Below, in pieces: positions 13,178-21,432 of a stretch of DNA of 64,000 bases. The translations under genes were made by a program, and so were the position numbers. Below the pieces are notes generated by a model. The model was not told the origin of the DNA. It ran no database searches and saw only the letters and a list, made by a program, of their open reading frames with translations. How positions within the stretch are numbered: the stretch's first letter is position 1; each line of letters starts with the position of its first letter. The stretch comes from Renibacterium sp043789415. Its GTDB lineage: Bacteria; Actinomycetota; Actinomycetes; Actinomycetales; Micrococcaceae. The stretch is taken from NCBI RefSeq assembly GCF_043789415.1, contig NZ_JBDLLW010000002.1, positions 124,001-188,000 on the forward strand, given 5' to 3'.

Positions 13178-14029
13178 TCAGATCCGGGCGGCGTGGATCG
13201 AGGTCACCAGAATGGCACGCGCACCCAGCTCGTAGAGCGCATCCATCACCCGGTTGGTGTCCTTCTTGAGCACCATCGAGCGGACCGCGGCCCATTCGGA
13301 GTTCTGCAACGGGGAAACCGTGGGAGATTCCAGGCCCGGGGTGAGTTCGCTCGCGGCGTCCACCAGCTCGGCGCGGATATCGTAATCCACCAAGACGTAT
13401 TGCCGGGCCACCAGCACGCCTTGCAGGCGGCGGATTAGCACATCCAAGCCCGCTGGGCGTTCACCGGAACGGCCGATCAGCACGGCTTCGGAACGCAGGA
13501 TCGGCTCACCGAAGACCTCCATTCCAGCGGCGCGCAGGGTATTTCCAGTTTCCACCACATCGGCGATGGCATCGGCAACCCCCAGGCGCACGGAAGATTC
13601 CACCGCGCCGTCCAGCCGGACCACCTTGGCATCGATACCTCGCTCGCTCAGGTAGCGACGCAGCAGACCGTCATAGCTGGTGGCGAGGCGTTTTCCGGAG
13701 AGTTCCTGGGCGGAATTGAAGTCTCCGATGGGTCCGGCGAAGCGGAAGGTGGAGGCGGCGAATCCCAGTTCGAGTAATTCATCGGCGGCCACCTCGGCGT
13801 CGAGCAGCAGGTCCCTGCCGGTGATTCCGACATCCAGGGTTCCGGCCCCGACATAGACGGCGATATCGCGGGGGCGCAGATAGAAGAACTCGATGTCGTT
13901 ATCGGAGTCCACCAGCACGAGTTCACGGCTGTCCCGGCGTTGCCGGTAACCCGCTTCGGAGAGCATAGTGACTGCTGATTCGGAGAGGGAACCTTTATTC
14001 GGTATGGCTACCCGGAGCTTTGCTGACAT
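13178..14029 (-). CDS. hisG: ATP phosphoribosyltransferase
   Basis: HisG joins ATP and PRPP, the first and feedback-controlled step of histidine synthesis. I choose the ATG at 14029, giving 283 residues starting MSAKLRVAIPNKGSLSESA, which matches the long-form family; the open frame extends 15 codons further without a homologous sequence. Motifs include DVGITGRDLL, LATSYDGLLRRYL and the PRPP loop DGAVESSVRLGVADAIADVV. The C-terminal 80 residues form the histidine-binding regulatory domain, so no HisZ partner is needed. It lies between hisE (60 bp) and hisF (13 bp). Confidence 0.96.
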   Translation of the reverse strand: MSAKLRVAIPNKGSLSESAVTMLSEAGYRQRRDSRELVLVDSDNDIEFFYLRPRDIAVYVGAGTLDVGITGRDLLLDAEVAADELLELGFAASTFRFAGPIGDFNSAQELSGKRLATSYDGLLRRYLSERGIDAKVVRLDGAVESSVRLGVADAIADVVETGNTLRAAGMEVFGEPILRSEAVLIGRSGERPAGLDVLIRRLQGVLVARQYVLVDYDIRAELVDAASELTPGLESPTVSPLQNSEWAAVRSMVLKKDTNRVMDALYELGARAILVTSIHAARI

Positions 14030-14089
14030 AAGAAGTCTTTCGTTGTGCTGGGAGTGGGCGTCACAAGCCACCAACGGAGCAGCTGGTGG

Positions 14090-14353
14090 CTACAGATGCT
14101 CGTAGACGTCCGGCAAGCTGAGCCCTTTGGCCACCATCAGCACCTGGACGTGATAGAGCAATTGCGAGATTTCCTCGGCGGTTTCGCGATCGCTCTGATA
14201 CTCGGCAGCCATCCACACCTCGGCGGCTTCCTCGACGATCTTCTTACCGATGCCGTGCACCCCAGAGTCCAGTTCGGCAACCGTTTTGGACCCTTCGGGG
14301 CGTTGCACTGCCTTCTCGCTCAACTCGGCGAAGAGGTCTTCGAAAGATTTCAC
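14090..14353 (-). CDS. hisE: Phosphoribosyl-ATP pyrophosphatase
   Basis: HisE hydrolyses PR-ATP to PR-AMP and pyrophosphate, step two of histidine synthesis. The 87-residue all-helical protein has GKKIVEEAAEVWMAA with the EExxE metal site and ISQLLYHVQVLMV. It is the first gene of hisE-hisG-hisF, 109 bp after ribH, so it may have its own promoter or continue from the riboflavin operon. Confidence 0.96.
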   Translation of the reverse strand: MKSFEDLFAELSEKAVQRPEGSKTVAELDSGVHGIGKKIVEEAAEVWMAAEYQSDRETAEEISQLLYHVQVLMVAKGLSLPDVYEHL

Positions 14354-14462
14354 AGCAACACTCTATCGTCTCTGCCAACCGGGTCCGCGCCGAGCGCGGA
14401 GATCAGCAGCTACCGACGTCTTAAAACCTCTGAGCACCGCGGTCGATGGAGAGCCGAAGCAT

Positions 14463-14927
14463 TCAGCCACGCAGCACCAAGGCCGTTTGCAAGGCCGCAT
14501 GAGTAGCCTCGAACCCCTTGTCTTCCGCAGAACCGGGCAGTCCGGCGCGGTCGATGGCCTGCTGTTCGTTATCACAGGTGAGCACCCCGAAGCCGATCGG
14601 GACGCCGGTTCGCACCGCCACGTCGGTGAGGCCTACGGTCGCTGCTTGGCAGACATAATCGAAATGCGGAGTACCACCCCGGATTACCACACCGAGTGCC
14701 ACCACGGCGTCATACTCGGGAGCCAATCTGGCCGCGGCCACCGGGAGCTCAAAAGTCCCTGGCACCCGGATCACCCTCGGACTGGCCACTCCGGAGGCCT
14801 GCGCAGCCCGCAGCGCGCCGTCGAGCAAGCCGTTCATCACTTGCTCGTGCCAGGAGGCAGCAATGATCACCAATCGAAGTCCGCTGGCCTCAAGAGTCTC
14901 AGCCTGCGGAGCACCAGCGCCGCTCAT
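14463..14927 (-). CDS. ribH: 6,7-dimethyl-8-ribityllumazine synthase
   Basis: RibH condenses the pyrimidine from RibD with 3,4-dihydroxy-2-butanone 4-phosphate to give lumazine, forming an icosahedral capsid in many bacteria. The 154 residues include AASWHEQVMNGLLDGAL, VPGTFELPVAAARL, ALGVVIRGGTPHFDYVC and PIGFGVLTCDNEQQAIDRAG. The start overlaps the ribA stop by 4 bp. It is the last gene of the riboflavin operon. Confidence 0.96.
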   Translation of the reverse strand: MSGAGAPQAETLEASGLRLVIIAASWHEQVMNGLLDGALRAAQASGVASPRVIRVPGTFELPVAAARLAPEYDAVVALGVVIRGGTPHFDYVCQAATVGLTDVAVRTGVPIGFGVLTCDNEQQAIDRAGLPGSAEDKGFEATHAALQTALVLRG

Positions 14928-15574
14928 GCCAGTTGTCCGTTGCTCTGCGGCGGAACGCCCAAGGTCAGCTGATGGTTCATCTTGTCCCGTTTGGTTTGTA
15001 GGTAGCGCAGGTTCTCTGCTCTGGAAGGCACTTCAGCAGGCTGGGTGGCAGCGACCTCAATGCCCAGGGCACGGAGTCGCTCTGCCTTAACCGGATTGTT
15101 CGACAACAGCGCGATGGTCTGGAACCCCAGCTCTCGCAGGATCGCGGCAGCGGCCCCGTAGGAACGGGCGTCAACCGGTAAGCCGAGCTGTTCATTGGCC
15201 TCAACGGTATCCGCACCGGCTTCTTGAAGCGCGTAGGCGCGCAGCTTATTGGACAAGCCGATGCCGCGCCCTTCCTGACCGCGCAGATAGATCACCGCGC
15301 CACCGTGCTGCTGAACCTGATCCAGTGCATAATCCAGTTGCTCGCCGCAATCGCAACGGTAGGAACCGAAGACGTCGCCCGTCAGGCATTCCGAATGGAC
15401 TCTCACCAGCGGCGTCGCACCCACCGGTACCGGCACCAGCACGGAGAGGTGCTCGATTCCCGAGCCGGTCTCGTGCCAGGCCTGGGCCTGGAAGATTCCG
15501 TGAGCGGTCGGCAGCTGGACCACCGGGCCGCCACTCACCTCGACCTCGGGATCGAGAGGGATCGGGGTGTTCAT
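14924..15574 (-). CDS. ribA: GTP cyclohydrolase II (stand-alone)
   Basis: RibA opens GTP to the pyrimidine precursor of riboflavin. The zinc cysteines are in SECLTGDVFGSYRCDCGEQL and the active-site signature is YLRGQEGRGIGL. At 216 residues it is a free-standing enzyme, whereas many actinobacteria carry a RibBA fusion; here ribB is a separate gene immediately upstream, joined by a 4-bp ATGA overlap. The two therefore remain coupled in translation at about one-to-one. Confidence 0.95.
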   Translation of the reverse strand: MNTPIPLDPEVEVSGGPVVQLPTAHGIFQAQAWHETGSGIEHLSVLVPVPVGATPLVRVHSECLTGDVFGSYRCDCGEQLDYALDQVQQHGGAVIYLRGQEGRGIGLSNKLRAYALQEAGADTVEANEQLGLPVDARSYGAAAAILRELGFQTIALLSNNPVKAERLRALGIEVAATQPAEVPSRAENLRYLQTKRDKMNHQLTLGVPPQSNGQLA

Positions 15575-16212
15575 CGTGCCGCCTCCAAATGTTGCTCCAA
15601 GTCTTTACTCTCCAGGTAATCGGCCAAATCGGCAATCGAGATCATCGGGCAACCGTGCTTCAGGGCGAACCTTCTCAGCTCATCCCGCCGCATCATCTCG
15701 CCATCATCCCGGACTACCTCGCTGATCACACCCACCGGTTCACATCCCGCTAGGCGCGCCAACTCCACGGCCGCCTCGGTGTGGCCGCGCCGTTCCCTGA
15801 TTCCACCTGCAACCGCTCGCAAGGGGAAAATATGCCCTGGACGGTTAAAATTTTCAGCATTTTTTGCCGGATCGGCCAGGAACACTGCGGTGATCGAACG
15901 ATCGCTCGCGCTGATTCCGGTGCTGGTGACCTCTCGGGCGTCACAGCTGACGGTGTAAGCGGTTCCCTTGACATCCTCGTTATGGGCTGTCATCGGCGGC
16001 AGCCGAAGGGCATCGGCCCGCTCAGCGGTCAAGGGAATACAGACCACACCGGAGGTGTGCCTGATGGTCCAGGCCATCAGTTGTGGCGTGCTGTGCTGCG
16101 CGGCGAAGACGATATCGCCCTCGTTCTCTCGGTCTTCGTCGTCCACCACGATCACGGCACCGCCCTGTGCTATCGCGGTGATCGCGTGCTCAATCGGATC
16201 GAGCAGATTCAT
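15571..16212 (-). CDS. ribB: 3,4-dihydroxy-2-butanone 4-phosphate synthase (stand-alone)
   Basis: RibB makes the four-carbon riboflavin precursor from ribulose 5-phosphate. The 213 residues contain the acidic metal loop VDDEDRENEGDIVFAA, the HTSGVVCIPL segment and GHIFPLRAVAGGIRERRGHT with the metal histidine. It overlaps ribE upstream and ribA downstream by 4 bp each. The ORF ends cleanly before ribA, so this is a true split pair and not a broken fusion: the two frames differ and ribA has its own start. Confidence 0.95.
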   Translation of the reverse strand: MNLLDPIEHAITAIAQGGAVIVVDDEDRENEGDIVFAAQHSTPQLMAWTIRHTSGVVCIPLTAERADALRLPPMTAHNEDVKGTAYTVSCDAREVTSTGISASDRSITAVFLADPAKNAENFNRPGHIFPLRAVAGGIRERRGHTEAAVELARLAGCEPVGVISEVVRDDGEMMRRDELRRFALKHGCPMISIADLADYLESKDLEQHLEAAR

Positions 16213-16874
16213 GATCTCTCCTCTGCTGTTATCAGGCCCTGTTCGCTGCCACGCTCATTGTCCCGCGCGCGGAAGGCGAGCAGCCGCTCGGTGTACTTCG
16301 CCAGCACATCGGCTTCCAGATTGACGCCTTCGCCCAAGGCTTTACCGCCCAAGCCGGTGTGCTCGAGGGTGGTGGGGATCAGCCCGACCTCGAACCACTG
16401 CTCGGTCGCCTCGACCGGGCTCACCGCCGTCACGGTGAGCGAGACGCCGTCCACCGCAACCGAGCCCTTTTCCGCAAGGTAGCGGGCAAGGCCGCTGGGG
16501 ACGCTGAAGCGCAGTCGCTGCCATTCCCCTAGGTCCTCCCTCTCGATCAGCGCTCCGACCCCGTCGACGTGCCCCTGCACGAGGTGCCCATCAAAACGCT
16601 CCGCGGCGGAGAGGCAGCGTTCCAAATTGACCCGGTCCCCCACTTCACGATCTCCGATAGTGCTTCTCTGCAACGTCTCGCCCATCACATCCACGCTGAT
16701 CAGAGCCTGATCGATCGAGGTCGCGGTGAGGCAGACGCCGTCCACGGCGATCGAGCCTCCCAGGGCCAGGCCTTCGGCTTGATCTCCCAGTTCGAGCAGC
16801 AGTCTGGCTGCGCCGTCGTCGGTTCTGTGCAGTTCGCGGACCGTTCCGCGTCCGCTGATGATTCCGGTGAACAT
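16209..16874 (-). CDS. ribE: Riboflavin synthase alpha chain
   Basis: This enzyme dismutates two lumazines to riboflavin and the pyrimidine. I take the ATG at 16874, which gives MFTGIISGRGTVREL, the invariant N-terminus; the open frame runs 31 codons further upstream into ribD without homology. The 221 residues contain two lumazine-binding repeats, each with an SIAVDGVCLT or SVAVDGVSLT signature. It begins one base after the ribD stop and overlaps ribB by 4 bp. The symbol ribC is used for the same gene in some genomes. Confidence 0.95.
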   Translation of the reverse strand: MFTGIISGRGTVRELHRTDDGAARLLLELGDQAEGLALGGSIAVDGVCLTATSIDQALISVDVMGETLQRSTIGDREVGDRVNLERCLSAAERFDGHLVQGHVDGVGALIEREDLGEWQRLRFSVPSGLARYLAEKGSVAVDGVSLTVTAVSPVEATEQWFEVGLIPTTLEHTGLGGKALGEGVNLEADVLAKYTERLLAFRARDNERGSEQGLITAEERS

Positions 16875-16875
16875 C

Positions 16876-18024
16876 TCAGTGACTTCCTTGTGGGATGAGG
16901 GTGAGGGTGAGATCCCGGCCGTGCTGCACGAGCGACGCAGCGGGGTCCCAGCTGAAATGGCGAGCATCGGCCAGCGTCTGAATGCCCAGTTCGCCGATGC
17001 TGGAGGTACCTGAGCCGAGCACAGTGGGGGCCAGCGAAATGATCAGTTCATCGACCAGATCGGCGGCCAAGAAGGCAGCGGTCACCTGAGCGCCGCCTTC
17101 GACCATGAGATGCCGTATGCCCCGGGCTCTGAGCTGCTGGCCCGCAGCGAGCGGATCATGATGCGGTAACTGAATCCAGTTGCCGTCACCTCTCAGTGCC
17201 GCCTGCTGTGGGATGTCTCGCTTCCCGAGGACCACTCTTAGGGGCTGCTTTTCTGCCAGGCTGCCATCCGCTTGCCGTGCGGTCAGTCGCGGGTTGTCGG
17301 TCAGCACCGTGCCGGTACCCACCAACATCGCATCCGCTCTGGCCCGCAGCGCGTGATTTGCGGCAAGAGACTCCGGGCTGGAAATCCATTGGCTGGTGCC
17401 GTCGGCGGCCGCGATCCGGCCATCGACAGTCTGCGCAATATGCACGCTGGTATAGGGCCTGTGCTGGGTAACCGCACTGAACCAGCGGCGATTCACCTCT
17501 GCGGCCTCGGCGCGCAGCACTCCGGACAGCACTTCGATGCCTGCCTCCCGCAGTTGCTGTGCACCCCCGGTGGCCTGTGGGTCCGGATCATCCACGGCGT
17601 AGATCACCCGGCTGATGCCGGCATCGATGATGCTCTGACTACAAGCCGGCATCCGGCCCACGTGGGAGCACGGCTCCAGGCTGACCACCATGGTGCTGCC
17701 ACGGCTGAGTTCCGGGCTCAGCTGAGTCAGTGCGTCCGCCTCGGCGTGCGGCGTGCCCGCTCCGCGGTGCCAGCCGGTGGCCAACACCTCACCCTCCTGA
17801 TTGAGGACGACGGCGCCCACCAGCGGATTCGCTCCCCGGACTCCACGGAGCGCCAGATCAATGGCCTGCTGCATCGCCTGGTCCCAGCGCTCAGACTGCA
17901 CCGGCGGCGCAGCGCTCTCGCTCCGGCCGGTCATTTCTGGATCGGTCATTTCTGGACCGGTCATTTCTGCGCCGGTCATTTCTGGACCGGTCATTTCTGC
18001 GCCGGTCATTTCTGGACCGGTCAT
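16876..18024 (-). CDS. ribD: Bifunctional riboflavin deaminase/reductase with repeated start region
   Basis: RibD deaminates and then reduces the pyrimidine from GTP cyclohydrolase II. The deaminase domain has the zinc site HAEADAL and PCSHVGRMPAC; the reductase domain has SVHIAQTVDGRIAA, DAMLVGTGTVLTDNPRLT and MVEGGAQVTAAFL. The N-terminus is unusual: seven tandem 15-bp units encode PEMTG/AEMTG, placing an in-frame ATG every five codons at 18024, 18009, 17994, 17979, 17964, 17949 and 17934. I choose 18024 because it overlaps the ribM stop as ATGA. The conserved domain starts about 15 residues after the last ATG, so any of them would give an active enzyme. Confidence 0.93.
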   Translation of the reverse strand: MTGPEMTGAEMTGPEMTGAEMTGPEMTDPEMTGRSESAAPPVQSERWDQAMQQAIDLALRGVRGANPLVGAVVLNQEGEVLATGWHRGAGTPHAEADALTQLSPELSRGSTMVVSLEPCSHVGRMPACSQSIIDAGISRVIYAVDDPDPQATGGAQQLREAGIEVLSGVLRAEAAEVNRRWFSAVTQHRPYTSVHIAQTVDGRIAAADGTSQWISSPESLAANHALRARADAMLVGTGTVLTDNPRLTARQADGSLAEKQPLRVVLGKRDIPQQAALRGDGNWIQLPHHDPLAAGQQLRARGIRHLMVEGGAQVTAAFLAADLVDELIISLAPTVLGSGTSSIGELGIQTLADARHFSWDPAASLVQHGRDLTLTLIPQGSH

Positions 18025-18031
18025 TTCTGGA
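17927..18031 (-). repeat. Seven tandem 15-bp units carrying reiterated ATG codons at the ribM/ribD junction
   Basis: On the minus strand the unit is CCAGAAATGACCGG with one variable end base; seven copies run head to tail. The most upstream copy contains the last codons and TGA of ribM overlapping the first ATG of ribD; the other six extend only the ribD N-terminus. Fifteen is a multiple of three, so copy-number change keeps the frame. Slipped-strand duplication of the coupled stop/start is the simplest origin. Confidence 0.95.
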
Positions 18032-18737
18032 TCGTCACGGTGGGATCGGGGAAGGCGGTCTGCACCGAGAGCTTCTGGCCATCCTGGCGCTTCACCCGCC
18101 ACCAGACGAAGAAACCGGTGAGCGTGAACAAACCGTAGAAGATGTACATGAAGGCACTCGCGTAGTAGCCGGCGCTGAAGAGCAGTGGCACTCCGACGAT
18201 GTCCACGGCGACCCAGATCAGCCAGAACTCGACCCAGCCGCGAGCCATCCCGTAAGTGGCCAGCAGCGAGCCCATGAAGATCCAGGCATCGGCCCAGATC
18301 GGTTCATAGGAGCCGAGGGCCTTGAAAAGCGGGGTGAGCAAAGCGGTTCCGGCGAAGAGCGCCACGATCAGGCCGATCCGTACCGGCCAGGAGGCCCAAC
18401 GGGGTTCGACCGCAGCATGATCGCTCGCCGTGGAGGACTTCCTAGCGCGCTGCCAGCTGTACCATCCGTAGATCGAGACCAGGATGAACATGATCTGGCG
18501 GCCTGCCTGCCCCAGCAGATTCACCGGGTTGGGGGCCCCGAAGACGGTGCCTAAAAATACCGTGAACAGCAGTGCATTGCCGATAATGCCGATCGGCCAG
18601 GCCCACACTTTGCGGCGCATGCCGCCGAGGGCGCTCAACAATCCGAAAACATTGCCCAGCACTTCTCGCCAGAGCAGGAATCCGCCGCCGGCGAATTCGA
18701 TTTTGGCGTCAAAGAGCCATCGCAGAATATCTGTCAT
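18021..18737 (-). CDS. ribM: PnuC-family transporter, probable riboflavin transporter RibM (PnuX)
   Basis: The 238-residue protein starts at ATG 18737, preceded by GGAAAGGGG; an upstream in-frame ATG at 18758 lies inside that ribosome site. It has about seven membrane helices and PnuC-type features: NVFGLLSALGGMRRKVWAWP, GNALLF, IYGWYSWQRA and FWLIWVAVDIVGVPLLF. PnuC itself carries nicotinamide riboside, but the gene sits directly under an FMN riboswitch as first gene of a ribDEBAH operon, where actinobacterial homologues (RibM/PnuX) carry riboflavin. The substrate call is from that context. The C-terminal VTIQK stop overlaps ribD. Confidence 0.85.
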   Translation of the reverse strand: MTDILRWLFDAKIEFAGGGFLLWREVLGNVFGLLSALGGMRRKVWAWPIGIIGNALLFTVFLGTVFGAPNPVNLLGQAGRQIMFILVSIYGWYSWQRARKSSTASDHAAVEPRWASWPVRIGLIVALFAGTALLTPLFKALGSYEPIWADAWIFMGSLLATYGMARGWVEFWLIWVAVDIVGVPLLFSAGYYASAFMYIFYGLFTLTGFFVWWRVKRQDGQKLSVQTAFPDPTVTIQK

Positions 18738-18829
18738 GAGACAGTTACCCCTTTCCATCTAGTGCGATGGCTCCGGGGTAACGTCAATGAAGCCCGGCAC
18801 GACTGAGCGCGCCTCATAGGCATCATCGA

Positions 18830-18990
18830 ACGTGCTTCTCCCATCCAGACTTTAACTGTCGGTACCGGAATTTCACCGATTCAACCGTTTGCACTGCGCG
18901 GCTCGCCCTTCGCAGGGCCAGCACTACGCGGTACGCGCGGGTCGCGGACTATAACCGCCGGTTCGGACTTACACCGACCCCGGAGCACGT
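18830..18990 (-). promoter_or_regulatory. FMN riboswitch (RFN element) upstream of ribM-ribDEBAH
   Basis: On the minus strand the segment has a closing stem ACGTGCT/GCACGT and the conserved RFN blocks in order: GGGGTCGGTGTAAGTCCG, AACCGGCGGT, AGTCCGCGACCC, GGTTGAATCGGTGAAATTCC, ACCGACAGTTAAAGTC and TGGATGGGAGAAG. These form the FMN-binding junction. About 90 bases separate it from the ribM ATG. Binding of FMN should lower expression of the transporter and synthesis genes. A CATAAT box at 19001-19006 on the same strand could be the promoter -10. Confidence 0.96.
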
Positions 18991-19000
18991 TGATTTAAAG

Positions 19001-19006
19001 ATTATG
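19001..19006 (-). promoter_or_regulatory. Candidate -10 box for the riboflavin operon
   Basis: CATAAT on the minus strand lies about 10 bases before the first riboswitch base, where a transcript start would be expected. I do not see a convincing -35 hexamer at 16-18 bp. Confidence 0.35.
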
Positions 19007-19080
19007 ACATGGCCAACCGTGGCTGTTGCGCGATTATTCCTCTGGCGTCATATCTGACGGTCATTCCGGCACGTTTCCAA

Positions 19081-19176
19081 AAACCAGCCGTCCCACTGAA
19101 TGTTACAGATGATGCAAATGTGGCAAAATCTAGCCTCATCCGTAACTTGCGCAACACTCAATGGGACAGCTGGTTT
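19081..19176. repeat. Copy 1 of a ~90-bp intergenic inverted-repeat element
   Basis: The ends are near-perfect inverted repeats: CCAGCCGTCCCACTGAATGT on the left and AACACTCAATGGGACAGCTGG on the right, extended by AAA/TTT. A second copy at 33426-33524 shares both ends and parts of the middle, such as ATGTG and GCCTCATC. It lies between the rpe stop and the FMN riboswitch leader. There is no coding capacity. It resembles a MITE or REP-type element, and could fold as a long hairpin that ends rpe transcription. Confidence 0.85.
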
Positions 19177-19190
19177 CAAGAAGCACGAGC

Positions 19191-19847
19191 TTAGGGGCGG
19201 GAAGCGAGTGCCCTGAGCTCTTCTATGGCCTTCGCGGGCTCCGGCGTGTTGTAGACCGCGGAACCGGCGACGAAGACATCGGCTCCGGCCTCGGCGGCGC
19301 GCGCTATCGTCCCGGGAGAGATCCCGCCGTCCACTTGAAGCGCCAGCCGAGCCCCGGAGGCCTCGATGGCCTTCCGCGCACGTTTGATCTTCGGCAGCAT
19401 GACATCCAGGAAAGCCTGGCCACCGAAACCGGGCTCCACCGTCATGATGAGCAAGAGATCCAGTTCGGAGAGCAGATCCAGATAGGGTTCCACCGGGGTC
19501 GCCGGACGCAGCGCCATTCCCACCCGGGCACCACGTTTCCGGATTTCCCGGGCCAGCCGCACCGGAGCCGCCGAGGCTTCAACGTGGAAGGTCACCGAAG
19601 CCGCCCCGAGCTCGGCGTATTCCGGGGCCCAGCGATCGGCGTCGGAAATCATCAGGTGCACGTCCAGCGGCACCGGGCTGACCTCTTGGATTCGGGCCAC
19701 AATGGGCAGCCCGAGGGTGAGATTGGGCACGAAGTGGTTATCCATCACGTCCACGTGCACCGCATCAGCATTGCTGATCCGGTGCAACTCGGCCTCGAGG
19801 TTGACGAAATCGGCGGAGAGAATGCTCGGGTGGATTGCGCAGCCCAT
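19191..19847 (-). CDS. rpe: Ribulose-phosphate 3-epimerase
   Basis: Rpe interconverts ribulose 5-phosphate and xylulose 5-phosphate in the pentose phosphate pathway; ribulose 5-phosphate is also the RibB substrate encoded next door. The 218-residue barrel shows HPSILSADF, VHVDVMDNHFVPN, DVHLMI, MTVEPGFGGQ and LQVDGGI, covering the metal and catalytic Asp/His residues. It follows rsmB by 18 bp. Confidence 0.97.
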   Translation of the reverse strand: MGCAIHPSILSADFVNLEAELHRISNADAVHVDVMDNHFVPNLTLGLPIVARIQEVSPVPLDVHLMISDADRWAPEYAELGAASVTFHVEASAAPVRLAREIRKRGARVGMALRPATPVEPYLDLLSELDLLLIMTVEPGFGGQAFLDVMLPKIKRARKAIEASGARLALQVDGGISPGTIARAAEAGADVFVAGSAVYNTPEPAKAIEELRALASRP

Positions 19848-19865
19848 ACTCGGTTTCCTTCGTGC

Positions 19866-21389
19866 TCAGTTTTTGCGGATCAAGGCGAGGAACATGGCAT
19901 CGGTTTGATGCAGATGCGGCCAGAGCTGGGCGGTTTCCTGATGCCCTGCGCTGAGCGGCTGAAGCGCGACGGCATCGAGCGCCGTGCCCGCGTTCAGCAG
20001 TTTCAGATCGGTTCTGCCCCGTAATAAATCATCGACCACGGCAGTGGTCTCCGCGGGGTGCGGTGAGCAGGTGACGTAAGCGACCACACCGCCGGGGCGG
20101 ACCGCACGAAGCGCTGCATCGAGGAGTTCGCGCTGTAATTGGCTGAGCTCGGCGACCTCCGCGGGGGTGCGCCGCCATCGCGACTCCGGACGACGTCGTA
20201 AAGCTCCCAGCCCGCTGCACGGCGCATCGACCATGATCCGGTCATAGAACTCGAGTTCTTGTTCAGCCACCTCCCGGCCATCTGCTGAACGCACCTCCCA
20301 GTATTCAGCGGGTACCGCGCTGAGCGCCTTGCGCACCAGCTCTGCGCGATGCGGCAGCGGTTCATTGGCTACCAGATGGGCGCCGCGCTGCGCGGCCAGG
20401 GCCGCCAGCAGGGCGGCTTTACCGCCCGGACCAGCGCACAGATCGAGCCAGCGCTCGTCACGCCCGCCGCCAGGGAGGGATGCATCGCTCAGCGGCAGCT
20501 CAGCGAGGGCACGAGCCACCAACTGCGAACCGACGTCCTGCACACGCACCGAACCGTCGCGGATACCGCTCAGCCTGCCCGGGTCTCCGCCGGAGGAAAG
20601 CGCCGATTCGGGGGCCAGCGGGCCCACCGTGAAGTCCGCTTCGAACGCCTCCTCGAGCGAGCCCAGGCCTGGCAGGGCCACCAAGTTGACCACCGGTGCG
20701 GCGTTATCGGCGGCCAGCAGCTCATCGATTTCCTGCACCGGCCTGCCGTGTGCCACGAGTGCCTGACGCAGTGCTCTGATAATCCATTCCGGATGGGCGT
20801 ACTCCAGTGCGGCGGCCTTGATCGGATCGGCGACCCCTTCGGTGAGCTCGGCGAACCATTCCGCGAGATCCTTGGAGCCGATTTTTCGTAGCACCGCATT
20901 GATGAACGAGGCCGGACCGGCTCCGATTACGGCTCGGGCCAGACCAACCGTCTGATTGACCGCCGCATGTGGAGGGATGCGCATGGCGAGCAGCTGATGC
21001 GTTCCCAACCGCAGGGCGTCCATAATCGACTCTTCCACCTCGGAGAGCTGCCGATCGACGCAACGGGCGATGATCGCGTCGTAGCTTCCTTTGGCGCGCA
21101 GCGCACCGTAGCTGAGTTCGGTGGCGAGTCCGGCGTCCCGCTTATCGAGACGGTACTGCCGGATTTTGGCGGGCAGCACCAGATTCGCGTAGGCATTGTC
21201 CTTGGAGACCGCGCGCAGCACTTCGAAAGCCACCAGCCTGGCCGGATCCGCTTCCCGAAGCCGCTGGGCAGGAGTGGCTTCCGAATAGTTCCGTGCTGAC
21301 TGGCCACCTCGGGGCTGTTCGCCGCGGGAGCGGTTTCCGCCGCGATTCCGTTCACGCCCGCGATCGTTTCGCCGCGCCTGATCACTCAT
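19866..21389 (-). CDS. rsmB: 16S rRNA (cytosine-5)-methyltransferase RsmB/Sun family
   Basis: RsmB methylates a cytosine of 16S rRNA with SAM. The 507-residue protein has a basic, disordered first 45 residues, a NusB-like domain (about 50-185, with LATELSYGALR), and a Rossmann methyltransferase domain with LDLCAGPGGKAALLAAL. The catalytic cysteine is in VDAPCSGLGALRRRPESRWR and the release cysteine in YVTCSPHPAET. It lies 43 bp after fmt and 18 bp before rpe. Confidence 0.95.
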   Translation of the reverse strand: MSDQARRNDRGRERNRGGNRSRGEQPRGGQSARNYSEATPAQRLREADPARLVAFEVLRAVSKDNAYANLVLPAKIRQYRLDKRDAGLATELSYGALRAKGSYDAIIARCVDRQLSEVEESIMDALRLGTHQLLAMRIPPHAAVNQTVGLARAVIGAGPASFINAVLRKIGSKDLAEWFAELTEGVADPIKAAALEYAHPEWIIRALRQALVAHGRPVQEIDELLAADNAAPVVNLVALPGLGSLEEAFEADFTVGPLAPESALSSGGDPGRLSGIRDGSVRVQDVGSQLVARALAELPLSDASLPGGGRDERWLDLCAGPGGKAALLAALAAQRGAHLVANEPLPHRAELVRKALSAVPAEYWEVRSADGREVAEQELEFYDRIMVDAPCSGLGALRRRPESRWRRTPAEVAELSQLQRELLDAALRAVRPGGVVAYVTCSPHPAETTAVVDDLLRGRTDLKLLNAGTALDAVALQPLSAGHQETAQLWPHLHQTDAMFLALIRKN

Positions 21390-21432
21390 CTGTGCAACTC
21401 ATCTCTTGTCCTCGGTGCTAGGTTCAGCGGCG

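Noticed and set aside
17927..18031. CRISPR-like repeat array
   Set aside because: Units are directly adjacent with no spacers, and encode protein.
19009..19194. Short ORF of 61 codons covering repeat copy 1
   Set aside because: It runs through the inverted-repeat element and the rpe stop and has no ribosome site.
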